Assembly: GCA_009741485.1 (NCBI GenBank)
Contig: CM019220.1
Location: 28,200,129 to 28,264,128, forward strand
Length of the DNA stretch: 64,000 nt
DNA from: Malurus cyaneus samueli
Taxonomy: Eukaryota; Chordata; Aves; Passeriformes; Maluridae
Direction: 5' to 3'
The first letter of the stretch is position 1. Every line of letters begins with the position of its first letter. A program made the translations under genes and the position numbers. Under the pieces are notes generated by a model. It did not search any database, had not been told where the DNA came from, and worked only from the letters and a program-made list of their open reading frames with translations. Shown here in pieces: positions 27,682-40,399 of the stretch.

Positions 27682-30279
27682 TCTCCTCCAATATCACTAA
27701 CACACTATTCTCTCAGACACTTTCACCATCCACAATAAACTGCTCTGCCTCTTGGCTCTCTCCAAAAGCCAGTAATGCAGAACTGAAGTCAAACTTGCTC
27801 AAGAAAACCAACACCAGCTGCACATACTCAGATTATGAACAATCCCATTAACACCTGGGAAGTATTACACAGGGAACCCAGCCAAACACAGTTACATTTG
27901 TTTTAAAATACATATATTCTGTTCAGCAGCACGACTAAAACTCATTGCAGACATCCACCTCAAGGTCTGGGGTTCCCCTCCTAAAGGAAAACTCAATCTG
28001 GCACTCACTCTTCTCTCTTCCAAGACACTGCTTCAGAAAACTGTAGTATTCCAACCTTACCACTCCTCCAAAACAGGAGCTGGAATAAAAGATTCAGTGT
28101 TTCTATCATCCACATATATTCTGTCATAAAAGTACAGCAGCAAAATACATCTCTTCTCTGCAGTCTTCTCATGTAAGATTTGTTTGTTTAATAAACCTTT
28201 CCTTGGAGGAGCAGTCTGACACCAGAACGAGATTTACAATATTTTAAGTGAATTTACAAACCATGATTTGGTAGCTGTTTGTACAGCAGAGGTTCCAGAT
28301 GAGAGCAGAGCAGACTAAATGCAACCAGAGTGGTGTTTTTTAACTGAGGTCACTGATTGATTGCCATGATCCATAATCCCAACACCAGGCCACACCTGAT
28401 GCTCTTGCCTCTCTAGAGAAAAGTGCACAAGCTATCACCTCTACTACTGGTAAAATTTTAATATATATTTATGTACACGTACAGCCACACAGAACACACA
28501 AAACTCTCCTAGGGATTTTCTGCCATTTCCTCAATCTTTGATGATTGGAAAAACAGGAAGAAGAGAGGGCAATAGGATGTAAAGGTGCAATTATCCTGCC
28601 CAGCATCTGAATTCACAACAGCATAGACTTTGACACTTATTCTAATGCTGATCAACTCACACACAAGGATTTAGAAGATCAATCTGCAAGACAGTTCACA
28701 GACGCCCACAAAAGAAAATATGGCAAATAATTTACATGTTGGATTTAATCTGTTTATGATATTCTCTTGTGATAAATACCTTCAATTATGAAACACAAAT
28801 TTTCAAACATATTAGTGGAACATCCCTCAGCCCAGAGTCTGTGGCTACTTCTTGCTGAGAGTTAAAGCTGAGTAAACAGATAAAATTGTATCAGCTCCTT
28901 AGAACTAAACAATTTCAATTCAGTTGTGGCTGCAGTGTTTCAGTGGTGAACAACAAGCAGGCACAACTGAATTTCAGAATGTATAAACACTCATGTAAAG
29001 CAATGCTTCCAATTTCAAGAGTGTTTAGTATTAAACTGTTAAGTATCTCCAGCACCAAAGAGATGTGCTATTGAAAAATCTGAGCCACGTCACTAATTTT
29101 AAGTGGATATTAAAAACACGAAACCAAACATTAACAAACCACACGTCCTGGCTCTGTTAGCACTACACTGGCCATAAAACCACAATCAATTTTATTCTAA
29201 ATGCTTCTCAGTGTTTGCTTGACTTCTGTTGTTCCCACAAGTATTCCAGCTTGTTCTCACTCACTGTGCCAGTCACAGGTTGTAAATACAAGTGGGGTGT
29301 GACTCTTCCACAAGCATTTTTATTCCTGTATTTGCAAAACTGACTGCACTAACACTGTTGCAACTGCTCACATAGTCTGCTCCCTACACACTGAAATGCT
29401 AAATAGTTAAGGAAGACTCCAATGAATGAGCAAGAATCAGGATGGTTTTTGAGAGCTATTTCAAAAAATAACCAAAGCAAATATTCATTGATGCATTTCC
29501 TTCCATGTGATGGTCATAAAACCCTTTGAAATGACCAATTTTAGCTTTTTTTTTAAAGCCTTAAAGGCTCTTCCCCAAACACAAGGATTGGTTTATGCTA
29601 GCAAAGTATCAACTCATGTCCTGCTTTTCAGACAGATCCAATGCACGTCTTTATATGTATCCACTAAAGCATTTCTAGTCTTTGCAGTTGATTATCCTGA
29701 CTGATTGTTAATGAATTCCTCACATTGTGGCAACAGATAACAGCAGAAACTCAGAAAGCCCTTAGAAGTCTCTAATCTCTGACCATGAGACCCTGGCAAA
29801 CCTCAGCACAAGCATTTTCTCAATACCCTCAGTACACTGATCTAAGCAGAGCTATTAAACACAAGAAGTTTCCTCTAACACTCACCAGCAGCCAATATTA
29901 CAGCCACGACCTATTAAAAATATGGGGGAATCATCTGAAATCAGATTTTTCACCCTATCTCATCTGCTGACAAAATATACAATGCAAAATGTTTAAATTG
30001 CCATTATGTGCCAAAACTAACAAAGATGCAGAAGATCCTGTATTTTGTTACTGCAATTTCCACATGCAGCAAGGGAAGGATGAATTGGGGAAAGAAAGCT
30101 CTTTGTCCTAGCATGGATGCAGAGGAAAACCATTTAATCTGAGACAAATTCATGTCATCATGAACCACTTGCAAAATATTTTCTCCATCACATTCTCCCT
30201 CCCTTGAAATAACAATCCTTTTGTTCAGGCTGCCTTTCCACTTTCTCCATGTTAAATACTTCTAAAACAACCAAAATAC

Positions 30280-30301
30280 CTTCTAAATATCTTCTAAATA
30301 T
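30280..30301 (+). repeat. 11-base perfect tandem duplication
   Basis: The unit CTTCTAAATAT occurs twice in direct succession. A second small duplication of period 9 (AAACAAATT) follows at 30341-30360. Both look like replication-slippage products. Confidence 0.85.
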
Positions 30302-30356
30302 CTGAGGAATTCAAATAGTTTAAAACAGAGGCTAGGAGGAAAACAAATTAAACAAA

Positions 30357-30517
30357 TTAATTTAAGCCCAGTGTGTTTATGAAAATCTTTCCTTTGGCTT
30401 TCCACAGCTCCATCTGCATGGTGATCTCTGTAGACTCACACACAGATTTAAACTTGACATTATCTAATGTGTCCTGGGAAAAATCCTGCACAGCAAATTG
30501 AATCTTTAAAAGTGGTG
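30357..30517 (-). other. candidate terminal exon on - strand, unproven
   Basis: Read on the - strand, a TGCAG acceptor (preceded by a moderate T/C stretch) ends at 30518. An open frame then runs about 52 codons to a TAA at 30359-30357. The peptide is mixed and protein-like (it contains K-I-Q-F-A-V-Q-D-F and ends N-T-L-G-L-N), but I recognise no family. No AATAAA lies close downstream. It could be chance. Confidence 0.1.
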
Positions 30518-32048
30518 CTGCATTCAAAGAGCAACTAACACATTTCATTTACTTGAACTGCAGCAGAATTACATTAAGGATACTAAACTCATTTGGAACT
30601 TATATTCTTTAGCCTACATTTGAATTTACATTTCAAGTGTACGTTACAGTATTACAGATTTTTTTTCTAAGTCTAGGTTTTGTGCATAAATGAACAACTC
30701 CATTATATTTGGTGAGTGAGAGAAAAGCAGCAAAAACCCCACAAACATACTGTACACAACCTGGGTCTTGTTCAATTCAACGAGAGGTCATTGCTTTCAT
30801 TAAAAATAACAAAATAAGCCCTTGTTAAAAATGAGTGCATACAACTTCCACTTAGAATTTAGTTTCAATCCAGTTGCTTGCCACTTTAATTCAGCCCTTG
30901 CTCCCACTTTGTGATATGCAAATACTTCTCATCTGAGCCCCTATGGCCAATGCAGGGTTTGAAAATAATCAAACAGAACAGTGTGCAATTTAAGGTCCTG
31001 ACAACACGTACAGAAATGTTGTTTTATGCTTGAGGGAACTGTGCACAGACCATCTGCTGCCTTTGTGATTCCCCTGATGCCTGTCACAGTGAGTATGTAG
31101 GAAAAGGCAGGGAATGCAAACAGAGATCATCATGGAGATGGGGAGGAGAGGCTGAGAGAGCCCAGCACCTCAGCGAGACAGCACTTGGATCATCAGATCC
31201 GTGTCAGGAGCTGGGAGCTCACCTCTGGAACACGGTCCCTAAGAGAACAACCCCACTGGGCATTTCTTGTCATTACAGCAGCATTACATACCTCAAGCAG
31301 AGGGATTTAGGCTGATATCATCAGATAGCACTGGATCACAAAGTGATAGAAATCTGGGGAAAATACAATAACTGGATATATACTAGATTTGGGGTGGATT
31401 TTCTTTTTTTTTTAGTATTTTAAGAAGGTCTGTGTAAGGATGAGCTTATACTACTTTACAACCTTATGTTTGTCCCTTTCCCTTCTGTCCCTCAAGGAAT
31501 GAAAATTACACTGCCCACAGAATCCAAAAACTGCCTCAGAGATCACTCATGTTTTATCTGAGAGAAACAGATACGTCAAATTCTCATCAAAGCATAAAAG
31601 AAGAAAATAAATTCCTTCAGGATTGCATTTCACATGAAAGATAAGTAGATTCCTTTAAAGCATCCCCACTCTTCAAACTGTTGTATTACTGATTCTACAT
31701 GAAACATTGTTGAGCCAAACACATTCTTCTGATTCCTAAACTCTGTTTAGAAGAAAGATGCTAATCTTCCACTGCACACACACACTATGATAAGGATATT
31801 AAAGCTTTTACCCATTTTATTTTCTGGCTTGAAAATCTTAACCATTGATCCAGTATTAGGCTAACTGGCATTCTCTAAAAAACCTGCCTTGCTTAGATCA
31901 GCCTGTCATGGAAATAAACAGGACATATTTTGGAGTTAAAAGTGCTCTCCCTTTCTCACGCTTTCAGACTTCTGTGCAATGACAAACATAATGAGAGAAA
32001 GAGAATAATTTTCCTTTATACACCACCTTGATTTTACAGGGATAATAG

Positions 32049-32075
32049 TTTTTTTCTTTTTTTTTTTTCTTTTAG
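32049..32075 (+). repeat. pyrimidine tract ending in TTTAG
   Basis: Twenty-odd T with two C residues end in TTTTAG, so it would make a very strong 3' splice acceptor on the + strand. The bases that follow give no sustained open frame. I list it as a T-rich tract and do not claim an exon. Confidence 0.7.
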
Positions 32076-33742
32076 ATAAAAATCACCTGTTTTAATAATT
32101 TCCCTAATACATGCCAATACAATAAAACAGGAGAATAGGAGTTTGAACTGTTCAGATTTCAAAATGAAAGGTTTACAGGAAGGGGAATGCAGCTAAGACA
32201 GTACAATCTCCTAACTCATTTTATACACACCAGGACCAGAGTAACATTCAAGTTCTTGTCTCTTCCATAACAGTTGCAAACATGGGTGGTCCAGGTGCCA
32301 GATTAAAGTTTTTGCCACTCCAAATGGAAACTCTAGACAAACATAAGCAATAAAAAGCAGGCAAACAGCCCACCTTCTGATACTTGAGAGAGGCCTTCAA
32401 GGAACCTTTGTTAAATGGCTGCTAGAGAGTCCTTAACTGAGTTAATAATCCACTTTTCTTGGAAAGACTCCTACTTAGAATTATGAGAGAATGCTCATTT
32501 TGGAAACTCATCCACATACTGCACTTAAATGGAAATATCTACAAGCTAATTCATGGTAAATGCCTCCAATAAGTGGATTTATGCCTCCATGATGTTCTAA
32601 GTAACACATTGCAGATCATCTCAGCTCATCATGACAACTTCTTGCTCTCCCCTTAAGTCATTCCTTGTCCAGTTCACCAACCACCATTTGAACACTTATT
32701 GAGCAATTTCTCATGGAGCTCCACACAGGCACGATAATTAAGTGCAGATAACCAATTTCCTACATCTAAACTACTGTTATACCGAATAAAAGGACAAGCT
32801 ACATCTGGCACCAATTACTTTGGAAAAACACCTCTCATCCATTTGCTATTTGCTGTTGAATCTGTCAATACTGATTCAAAACATGCTCTACAAATCATCC
32901 ATCCTCTTTGGGTCAGACTAATTCTCTTGACATCCCCTTTTTTTTTTCCTCCTTTTACACAACCTCTTTTGTCTCTTAAAATGTAGTCATGATGTTTGCC
33001 AATAGATTTCACAAGTCTCTAAGGCTTTAGTTCTTGAGCAAACAAAAATCAGAGATAGATGAAAATGTTTGTCACAAATAAATTTAATTCCCTGTTTCAG
33101 GCAGATTCCATATTTGGTTTATTTAATCTCTCTGAGCTTCAGATGACCTCCTGCACATGTGTGCAGACACACAATCCTCTCCCTCTTCCTTTTTTCTGCC
33201 CTCTTTCCCCTCCTAAACACAAGCATATTCCTGTTCACACCAGATAAAAAATTAACTTTCATGAGCAAGCTACTTCGGTCTGCAAATCACCCCTGAGCAA
33301 AATACTGCCAAGTAGGGGACGTACACAATAAAACATTAAGAAATGGCTGCCTTAAAAAAAGTGAAAAAACACTGATTAGAAAGAATAGACAGGAATAAGG
33401 AAAAAACTCAATGTATAGCAAAATCTGGTTTCTTAATTTGGAGCAATGCAGAAAGAAAAACTATTTCTTTGTTTCCAATTGTCTTAATGTTTGTCCAATT
33501 ACTAACCCAGATATGGAAACAAACCAATGTAATGCACTTCAGCTTTATCCCTGGAGATGCCTTCTTGAAATAAGATTCAAAATACAACTTCTCAGCTCCT
33601 ATTAACAATTCATTTTTTCAGAATATGGTGAGAGAGAACAATGAGACAAAACCTCTGAAACAGAATATGTCACCAGAGCCAGAAAATTATTTTGAATCTA
33701 TTGAAAGCAGCGCTATTAAATCTTGTTACAAGTTGAAGTCTG

Positions 33743-33759
33743 AAAAAAAAAAAAAAAAA
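33743..33759 (+). repeat. poly-A tract, 17 bases
   Basis: This is a pure A run. An ATTAAA lies about 25 bases upstream, but that hexamer is frequent in DNA of this composition. Confidence 0.9.
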
Positions 33760-34517
33760 GTCATTCTACAGGATGTTTCAGGAATATAGGACAGTTACTT
33801 CTGCTAGCTAAGTCTCTACAGGCCTGGAAAATATAATGTTTTTAAAGACATTCCTTCAAAGGAGTCATCCATGGTTTGGACAAAACTCTAGATGTCCAAG
33901 TTTGCTGTCTCTTGAAGTAACAGGTCAGCACAACAATTTGAAGAACATCAGGACAATCCTAAAAACAGGAGAGTGGTCCATACATCCTCAAATCGTTCTC
34001 TTTAAGGAAAATAGCAGAACTGCAAACTGTCACAAGACAAACTCACAAAGCTTAACAATTACCACACATTTTCTCAGCCATTCTGCAGCATTGCTGCAGT
34101 GTCCTCTGCTCCCAAATAAACAAGCCTTCCACTGTTTTTAGCTGCAGTTTGGCAGAGGTGGGAAAACAGAGCTTTTGCAGACAGAGCCCACAGCTGGAAG
34201 GTTTGAAATGCTTCTGGAGACAAAGAAAGTGCCTTCTCTCCCCCTGCCCCACAACAAACAATGGTATAAAGACCCTACATTATGAAAAACTCTCTTTACA
34301 TACAGACCTGTGCACATTAACAGGAAAAGTAAATAAGATTAAGAGAAGACTGCAAGGTAAGAAGATTTGTCAGGTAAGAAGAGTTCCCTATAATTTTTTT
34401 GTTTTAATGTTACTTCTAGTATGAAAAGTTTTTCACTCTATGATAGGATCTTTCTTTCTTCATCTCCGAGCTCCCAAAAGCATAAAAATAACCTAAGAAA
34501 AATAAAAAATTCTTTTT

Positions 34518-34549
34518 AAAAAAAAAAACAAAAAAAACAAAAAAAACAC
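34518..34549 (+). repeat. A-rich (A)nC tract
   Basis: Runs of A are interrupted by three C residues at roughly regular spacing of eight to nine bases. It is simple low-complexity DNA. Confidence 0.85.
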
Positions 34550-37413
34550 AGCAGGAAGTAATTTAACTACTTCCACAACTAAGCAAAAGTCACATTATTG
34601 ATTGCCATTCTGCCTTTGGTAATATCCTAGTGTAACCAAAGGAGATTGCTCTAACCTGAAAACAGAGGGGTTATCATCCAGCATCAAACTGAGCTTAATG
34701 TATTAGGTCACTCCTGTAATGATTATTCAAAGCTGCAGCAATCAATATCACAGCACAAGTGTCTAATCCAGAGAGCATTAAAATATCCTGTTACAGCCTG
34801 TCTGAAGGATCACATCTGAGTTTCAGAGAGATCAATACAAAGGTAGAGGAAAGGGAAAATTCTCAGCCCATAGAAGCAGCAAATAAAACCCTCTCTAAGT
34901 AGCTTCAAGTTTCCACTTCATGTGGGAACTCTTTCACTTAAATTTGACATTTTGATGTTAAGACACAGGTTTGTGATGTGCAAGAGACCCCCTTCATAAC
35001 CATCCACCACTCTACATGATGATTTTGGTTTTCCACTAAGTGTCTAAACCATACACACACAAACAACTGCAGGTAAACAGAGAATTACATCAATCCAGCT
35101 GAGGATGGAATGAAAAAGGAAAAGCAGATATCAGAAATATTAGTTAAAAGTCAGCTAACAGTACTCAAAGCACATTAGAGAGCTGTTTTAAGCCAACCCA
35201 CTGAAGAACTGCCACTTGCATAAGCCACAGGATCTTGTATTCTGTTACAAAATATAAAGTGTTTTCTGCTGATTTATCAGATGTGCAATTTTCTATTTTT
35301 AATGCAAAGAAAGCTCATGAGTTACCCCAAAAACTGCAGCCTGTTTTCTTCACTTTCTCCTTTCCAAAGTGGCAAATATTTCAAATTAACCTCTAATACA
35401 AAGAAGATTATATTCACTAATACCTGTCTGTCCTCATTTAATGCATCAAGGTACGAAAATGGCACAGCGTTTAAAACTGTGTTCTCTAGGATATAAAAAT
35501 TAAGACTAGGCTTATTTTTACTACAACTTTGCCACAAATCACTTTTTTACCCAACGAAGAATTAAAATGCAAAGGGCAAAGAACAGTTCCCTCAAACTAG
35601 AGCAAGATCTATTTGACAAGTCAGCTGCATTAGTGGTCTTTGAGACAGAAAAGGAACTTTTCTCTAGACACAATGTTCACATCTTCCTGAGCACAGGGAC
35701 TATTTGTAGATCCTCCACTTTTATTTTCCATTTCTGGTTAAAATTATTTTGCATCTTGAAGTATGTTTGATGTCAGAGCAATACTGGGTTAGTTTAAAGT
35801 TCAAGTTGGGCTTGTCTTCGCTTCTTTTCCTAAATTTATCCAGTCTTTTCCCTTGAAAGCCAACACTATTGAACGAAATCCTTCATCATTATTCCCACAC
35901 CTACAGTTTCCCGGCAAGTTCTATGCAGCTCCATCCTCCAATGCCAGAACTACCTGCTCCCAGCCATTCTGCATCTCACTGTACGAAACAATCCTTTTTC
36001 TGGTTGCCCAATTACTGTCCATCTTTCACCAGCTGCTCCCACATAGAGGTACTACACTGCTACCCCTTTTCATTTGGATGGTGTCACATCTTCCACCCAC
36101 TCTCTTCCCTACGATATTTTCAGGTGTTTGCTGCTTTTCTCCCCCGTGTCTAGCAAGCATGAGGACCCTTTGTGCCAAAGACATCACTCAGAGAAACTTC
36201 CTGTCACCGCATTTCTGCACCTCCAGAAAATCAGCTTGTCATCAGGTGTAGCTGACTTATAACAGGAAAATGTGAGAGAAATCAGACATCATTATTTCTA
36301 AATATACGTGAGATAGGTTCGATGGTTTTTCTACCTCCCCCTTCTCCTTATAGGTGACCTAAGATATGAAGAACTGAACTTTCTTTGTTGAGTAGAGAGC
36401 AAGATGTCTACTACAAGCACAATCAAAAAAGTGTAAAATCTTCTGCAGCACATCATCACTGACAATCAGTAGGAACATACTGTGCAAGCACAACAGCATA
36501 AAAATTGTAGGCAATTCCAAACCTAATTCTGCATCCTGCCGTATGAGTGACACTACATACGAGACATGAACTGTAAAAATCCCAAGAAATTTGTACCTAA
36601 AACTTGGATGGCCTTTCCCAGTAGTCAAGAATAAAAGCTGGTGCAATACAAGACTGAAACTAGAGAATTTTTACGTGCTGAAACAATGACAGCCACAAAT
36701 CACATCTCATCCCTTTTCTGTATTACAGAAACAAAGGACACTATTACAAAGGACAACTCATTTTGAACCTAGTTTCTGTGCCTTCAAATCCCTTGCAGAA
36801 TCTTTCCAAGTCCAAGAAATTGTACTTGGTATTAGAAATGTCAATTATCAGCTTCAAACAAAGTTTCCAAGTCAAATACTAAAATTTTCTTCCTCAGATT
36901 TTCTTAGCATACATTTTGAAATTAATTTTGAAGATGTAAAAACCCAGCCATTCTGTTGCAATGGACATGCCTAATTTCAGTGGGGACAGGTGCCCTAGAA
37001 TTACCAACTTATTTTGTATGCCTGTTATAAGTCACAATCCAAAGTGAGCAATTGCAAATCCAAGTATGGCACGGTCTAGCAATTCTAAATTCCTGTTTGC
37101 AGACAATCATGCTTTGAGTGAGGATAAGCAGCACATGGTGAGGATTCAAAGTGTCAGCACATCCTTTTCTTTACTCCAGGCCTTTTGCCAGCAAGCTACA
37201 ATTAGTTCTGAAATCTCCTTCAAGCTATTGATGTACCCAGCCAGGCATTACAGATTGATGGTGTCTCCAGCACTACAGGTGGAGAGTCTCTAAAACAAGC
37301 TCATTTCAATACCAACAGGCAAACAAAAAGGAGAAAAACAAGACTTTGCAGTTATTTTGCCTGGCTGAATTGAAGAGTGATGCAAGTTTGTCCCAAGATC
37401 ACTTTTCCTACAC

Positions 37414-37453
37414 TTCAACAAACTTACACATGTTTCAACAACCTTACACATGC
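37414..37453 (+). repeat. 20-base tandem duplication, 18/20 identical
   Basis: Two adjacent copies begin TTCAACAA and continue CTTACACATG. They differ at two positions: A/C at unit position 9 and T/C at position 20. This is a small local duplication. Confidence 0.85.
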
Positions 37454-37932
37454 TGTTCTAGCATACCATGAATTTTTGCCCAAGATTTAATCTTGTCCTC
37501 ATTCATATAAGAAGAAACCCACGCAGATAGAAAGCTGTTACAAGAGTCATAGAACAGTTATAAAATAGCCAAGAGTTAAGGTGCTTCTCATGTAAACCCA
37601 GGCATAAAATGCAACAGTCTGGTTTAATAAGCCACAATATTAACTGGAAATCTGACAACGACTTGATCTCATCCCCTTTCCCTCCTCCTTCTTCATTAGA
37701 CAGTCTGGAACTGGGAGAGTTGCAGGGTTACCCTGTTTGAGGTTTTACTGAACTAGAATATACAAAAGAGGCTCCAATGTCGATGAAATCACATTTCCCC
37801 ACCCCAGATAAATCCTGTTTAGTCAGAAAACCCCTGACCAGCTCCTTTAGTACATCCATGCTATGGGATATCTGCTCTCAGGTGTAGAAGCACTCTGGAT
37901 TGATGAGGTAAAACAGGTAAGAGAAGAGATCC

Positions 37933-38144
37933 TCAACACTTGGTTAAAGAAGACTCTTCTTCTTCCTCCCATCCAATTTGAAGAGTTAGATCCAAGTAAT
38001 CATCCACATGAACATCAAGTGGGAAGAGAGAATACCTGACAAAATTCTTCAGCAGACTTTGCCTCTCAGCCCTGTCAGTCTCACTGACAATATTTTCANA
38101 TTTAAAGTAAAAAAAAAGCACTGAGCTTTCAAAAAGATGCCAAA
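37933..38144 (-). other. candidate terminal exon on - strand, unproven
   Basis: On the - strand, a T8-AACAG acceptor ends at 38145 and an open frame runs to a TGA at 37935-37933. The C-terminal half is protein-like, with an acidic end (W-E-E-E-E-E-S-S). The ambiguous base at 38099 lies inside, so one residue is unknown and the frame is not certain. I recognise no family, and chance is a fair explanation. Confidence 0.1.
38099..38099. other. ambiguous base (N)
   Basis: A single N occurs in otherwise continuous sequence. It marks an unresolved base, not an assembly gap. Confidence 0.98.
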
Positions 38145-39944
38145 CTGTTAAAAAAAACATAGCAAGGACTTGCTGCCAACCAAATAATGCTTAGGAAAGA
38201 TTACTAAGTCTTAAATACAGTATTATTTTGGCTTCCTGATTTAGAGCTAAAGACAGTGTCTATTTGACATATCCAGCATAATTGCACTCAGTGATAGCGC
38301 TGCCTTTTTACAGCAGTCAGGGATCCAGAAATGGAAAGAATTGTCCAATGCAGGATGTTCAGGAACTCTCCTTAATATTTAACCAGCTCCACAGCCTATG
38401 TTCTCATCATTTATGCCATGTATTATATAGTGCACTTTTGCTTTAAAAGGTATTATCAGGATAGCTCTAAAAGTGGTATCTCTCAAAAAACAGGGGAGAA
38501 GATAAAGACAAAAAGAATTTCTCTTCTAGGTGCTCCCAAATAGGGACCAACTTCTTCTTCTTTAGCATGAACACATGCAGGGAAAGAGATCCTGAAGCTC
38601 TCAGGAGGAACACAGCAAACGTTATAGAGTCAAAATGTGACGATGAAACCTGAGGGTGAGGTAATCTTCAGTTTGCACAACACAGGGAAAGAGAAATCCC
38701 TCCAGCTATCCTAACTGATGAAATAGGGTAAAATAGAAAAACCATGCCCAGAAAACACAATCAACAGCTACTCTAGACTTTCAGTCACTATCAAGTACTT
38801 TTGAGTACCTTACAACACACAGTTTGGCTCTTCAAATTCATTCTGCAAACAATGATGATTGCTGCAAGGCAATACCTCATATTTGTGAATATATATGCAT
38901 TTCTCATACTCATATTTGCCTTATGTCTAAATGAGCCAACTCTTCCTCCCTGGAAATTATTTGCATTGTTGAAAGGTATAGAATTCTAGACATAAACAGA
39001 TGCAAGCAAAATTCATTAGATTTGGCTGTGACAGCCCCAACAATTTTAAAACATCCTGCTTACAGCCATGAGCACAGAAATACCCAGAAATACCTGCCTT
39101 ACTCTGCTGTCCAGATACAACTCCAACTCGCTGCTTGTGTAGCCCAGGGAGGGTCCTGGCTGCATTCAGGAAGAGGCCAAGTTTCAGCTAAATCCAAATC
39201 TGCCAAGAGTTTTCAAGAGCACTGCTGTATTCTGCTTTGGTGTCACCAAACCCCTTACGCCCTTCTCCCACCAAGAGAAAGCCACTGACATATTGCATTT
39301 GGTTTCTTACAAGCTACACATATTCAGCCACTGGGACTAAGATGGTGCTCCAGTTCCTCAAAATGTGGGTTATTTTTTTTAATTTATCAACATAATGGTA
39401 CCCACAGCATTACCCTTTTTTAGGTGGCAAGGTACAAAAGTACACTGAAAGTTAGATGGATTTCTAGTAGTCCAAAATGAAAACCAAGCGCTTATTTCAG
39501 ACCAAAACTCTTACTTGTTATTTTCTTCCCTTACCTCTCCTAAATTAGCACTTCAGTGGGTGCTAAAAAAGCTTCCAAAAAAGTTTCCAAACTTTTCTAC
39601 CATTGCTGAAGCACATTTAAACACAGTTCCTCCAAAGATCCTTTTGTAAGTGACAGACTTATGAGATCTGCAGAGAAAATCTCTATAATATGGACCAATC
39701 TATTTGCAACTATTTCCTCTTCAATCAGAAGCCAACACAGAGCCAGCATCCTCACAGCAACTCTCCTGCCCACTGGGTTTAGCTTTAAGTAAATTTACTC
39801 ACTCCCAGCTCTTCACTTCCCTCTTCAACTCCAAATTCTTTTTTCTATCGTGAATGGGAGATTATTTTCATGCAAATCAAAGGCCCAAAGGTGTTTTTTT
39901 AATCACCAATGCTTCCATCTGTACGACAGGAACAAAGGGAGCAG

Positions 39945-40399
39945 CACATCCCCCTCAATGTATCATCGAGGTATCCTGCTGTGCTGCAGATCAATGAATC
40001 TCTCTCCACTTTCACCCCTCAAATAACACAGGAAAAAGAGTATTCCCAACAAGTTCAACTTTATCACAAGTAAAGCTGTCGTATTCCTTCCAACAATGAA
40101 CTCTGGACCCCTGGTGAGTAACTCACATTTAAGCGGCAACATTCTGAGCTGCTCATATTAACTGCAACAGCCTGAACAGCTTGAACCTCAATAAAATGTG
40201 CAGTAAACGACTGGGCTAATTTAACCTCATTAATCCTCAAACCAATAGAATAATTTGATGTCCACACAGCAGCTTGTGCACCGCCTCCAACATAAACATG
40301 GCCCTGTAGGAAATCAACACCAAAAATGCTCCTCAGCCCTGCTGCCAGGGCTATCATGGTCGGGAAAATCGCTACGTAATTTCTGAGTGAGTCACTCAC
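39945..40399 (-). mobile_element. decayed endogenous retrovirus-like pol fragment (RNase H region)
   Basis: An open frame on the - strand (40399 to 40064, 111 codons) has the layout of a retroviral-type RNase H domain. It shows a first strand V-Y-V-G-G-G (residues 35-40) leading to A-A-V-W (43-46). Next comes a helix around residues 67-80 containing T-A-H-F-I-E-V-Q-A-V, where E71 sits at the usual catalytic Glu. Then L-N-V-S-Y-S-P-G-V (90-98) falls where intact enzymes have a hydrophobic strand followed by the T-D-S motif. Both catalytic Asp positions are changed, so it cannot be active. Past a stop at 40064, a second frame at about 39998-39950 reads F-I-D-L-Q-H-S-R-I-P, then I-E-G-D after another stop. 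This resembles the His-containing C-terminal loop. No LTR, gag, env or clear integrase could be placed around it. Splice-like AG/GT signals at 40303 and 40126 appear incidental. An unrelated host exon is the main alternative. Confidence 0.45.

Larger units (their letters stand above)
20433..39940. other. noncoding single-copy DNA, no gene identified
   Basis: No gene, RNA gene or further transposon could be recognised here, apart from short simple repeats and low-confidence exon candidates listed separately. Notable patches are G/T-rich runs at 20760-20830, a GC-richer stretch at 31020-31270 without a recognisable feature, and A/C-rich low-complexity DNA at 27616-27681. Open frames are short and unrelated to known families as far as I can tell. 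An ambiguous base lies at 38099. Confidence 0.7.

Noticed and set aside
37547..37575. AGAGTCATAGAACAG as a possible CR1 3'-end octamer remnant
   Set aside because: The match is only about ten bases, with no neighbouring CR1 block.
40127..40303. A 177-base - strand exon with phase 0 at both ends and good AG/GTGAGT borders
   Set aside because: The translation reads as a decayed RNase H domain across both proposed borders, and the GTGAGT is half of a palindrome. An endogenous retrovirus remnant explains it better, though an exon is not fully excluded.
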